The translations under genes and the position numbers were made by a program. This document shows, piece by piece, positions 43,431-43,961 of a stretch of 43,961 bases of DNA; position 1 is the first letter of the stretch, and each line of letters opens with the position of its first letter. Source of the stretch: Desulfarculales bacterium UBA702 (GTDB lineage Bacteria; Desulfobacterota; Syntrophobacteria; Syntrophobacterales; Syntrophobacteraceae); assembly GCA_002298165.1 (NCBI GenBank), contig DBMI01000024.1, positions 11,138-55,098 on the forward strand. The letters run 5' to 3'. The notes under the pieces were generated by a model. The model did not search any database. It was not told the DNA's origin and was given only the letters and a program-made list of their open reading frames with translations.

Positions 43431-43863
43431 TATTAAATCCCCTGCACAGTCTACGCCCTTAAAATTTTGCGGATTGCATTCAAAGTGATTTCTCCACGGA
43501 TGCAGGCGATTCTACCTCCTCGCGCAATATTCGCCAACAACGTTTTATCGCGTGAATTCGGCATAATAAATTGTTGAGGTCTCAGCATTGAAGAACAACC
43601 TCTTAATCCGGTAAATAAAAATTCAAAAAAATACTGTTTTTCCCGACTCCGGATGCCTGCCGCCGGAAATGCTGCTGTATAAATTTTCGACAAAAGCCCC
43701 CGGTTTCGAAATTTTCAACAGCGTCAAATCGGAAAGTGTTGAATTCTTCAGCACTCCGTCCTACTAACCGATTACGGGTCTTTGCAAATAATTACCCGTG
43801 TGTTACCTATAGCCCGCTAATTTCTATGCCTATTTAGATCTCCTCCGTGGCCGTGAGCCACTC
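43431..43863. other. gene-free interval between divergent hldE and the right-edge gene
   Basis: No supported gene is seen here. A short inverted repeat GTGGC-CGTGA-GCCAC lies at 43847-43861, directly upstream of the sigma-54 promoter. CAACA...TGTTG arms near 43718-43743 could be part of an enhancer-binding site, but this is weak. Confidence 0.4.
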
Positions 43864-43878
43864 TGGCACAGGCTTTGT
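43864..43878 (+). promoter_or_regulatory. sigma-54 (-24/-12) promoter
   Basis: TGGCACAGGCTTTGT matches the RpoN consensus TGGCACG-N4-TTGC at the essential -24 GG and -12 G, with correct spacing. The two deviations are A for G after TGGCAC and T for C at the last base. The start codon downstream is at 43933 with a GGAGG region before it, giving a leader of about 40 bases. RpoN itself is encoded in this window. Confidence 0.8.
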
Positions 43879-43932
43879 ACTAGTAACGTGGCGGACACAA
43901 TCCAACAAACCCAGACTGGAGGAGTAAGGTAA

Positions 43933-43961
43933 ATGGAAATTCTAGCTCACATTCAGCAGGC
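43933..43961 (+). CDS. 5' end of a sigma-54-controlled gene (truncated by window edge)
   Basis: ATG 43933 is preceded by GGAGGAGTAAGG and lies downstream of the -24/-12 promoter. Only the first nine complete codons (MEILAHIQQ) are in the window. The product cannot be identified from this. Confidence 0.6.

Noticed and set aside
43451..43693. 80-codon frame upstream of hldE on the minus strand.
   Set aside because: It lacks a ribosome site and family resemblance, and lies in what should be the hldE promoter region.

Overview
The window looks like a chromosomal segment of an anaerobic, Gram-negative bacterium of the former Deltaproteobacteria (Desulfobacterota), most like a Syntrophobacter-type sulfate reducer or syntroph. 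The taxonomic call is inference. It rests on an outer-membrane LPS transport operon linked to rpoN, ptsN and rapZ, an iron-sulfur LUD-type lactate oxidation pair, a large acyl-CoA dehydrogenase, a CsrA/FliW pair, a homologue of the exosortase-genome-associated TIGR03790 family, and moderate-to-high GC with frequent GTG/TTG starts. I see no rRNA, tRNA, CRISPR array, insertion sequence or prophage.

Layout. 1-7 kb: class II aldolase (-), ftsY (+), a periplasmic ankyrin protein (-), two tandem overlapping MTA/SAH-deaminase-type amidohydrolases (-) and a metallo-beta-lactamase-fold hydrolase (+). 7-13 kb: OPT transporter (+), a lone PAS protein, a small membrane protein and an MFS transporter (all -), a methyltransferase (+) and an EEP-family phosphodiesterase (-). 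13-20 kb: fliW and csrA (-), a membrane-anchored J-domain protein with three C-terminal repeats, an acyl-CoA dehydrogenase (+), and a fused LutA/LutB-like iron-sulfur protein with LutC (-). 20-24.5 kb: a TIGR03790-like exported protein, a tiny proline-rich lipoprotein with a strong terminator, a YkuD-type L,D-transpeptidase variant (+), and a CDF cation exporter with a cysteine tail (-). 24.8-30.4 kb: an atypical EF-G-like GTPase (-), then xerC-hslV-hslU (+).

30.5-43.4 kb is one co-directional run on the minus strand, read from the high-coordinate end: hldE, lptC-lptA-lptB, rpoN, hpf, ptsN, rapZ, a mannose-family EIIA, rimI, and a 1423-residue PPDK/PEP-synthase-like protein. A hairpin followed by a T-run on the minus strand closes the run. 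It joins LPS inner-core heptose synthesis, LPS export, sigma-54, ribosome hibernation and a regulatory PTS branch. No HPr or Enzyme I is visible; a dikinase-like protein without a PEP-binding barrel sits downstream of the usual PTS genes instead. The last 100 bases carry a near-consensus sigma-54 promoter and the first codons of a gene that runs off the window.

Most of the window is ordinary core genome. The most unusual items are the dikinase-like protein beside the PTS genes, the EF-G-like GTPase with substitutions in two GTPase motifs, the J-domain protein with three repeats, and a possible anaerobic methylthioadenosine salvage set (two deaminases plus a class II aldolase).
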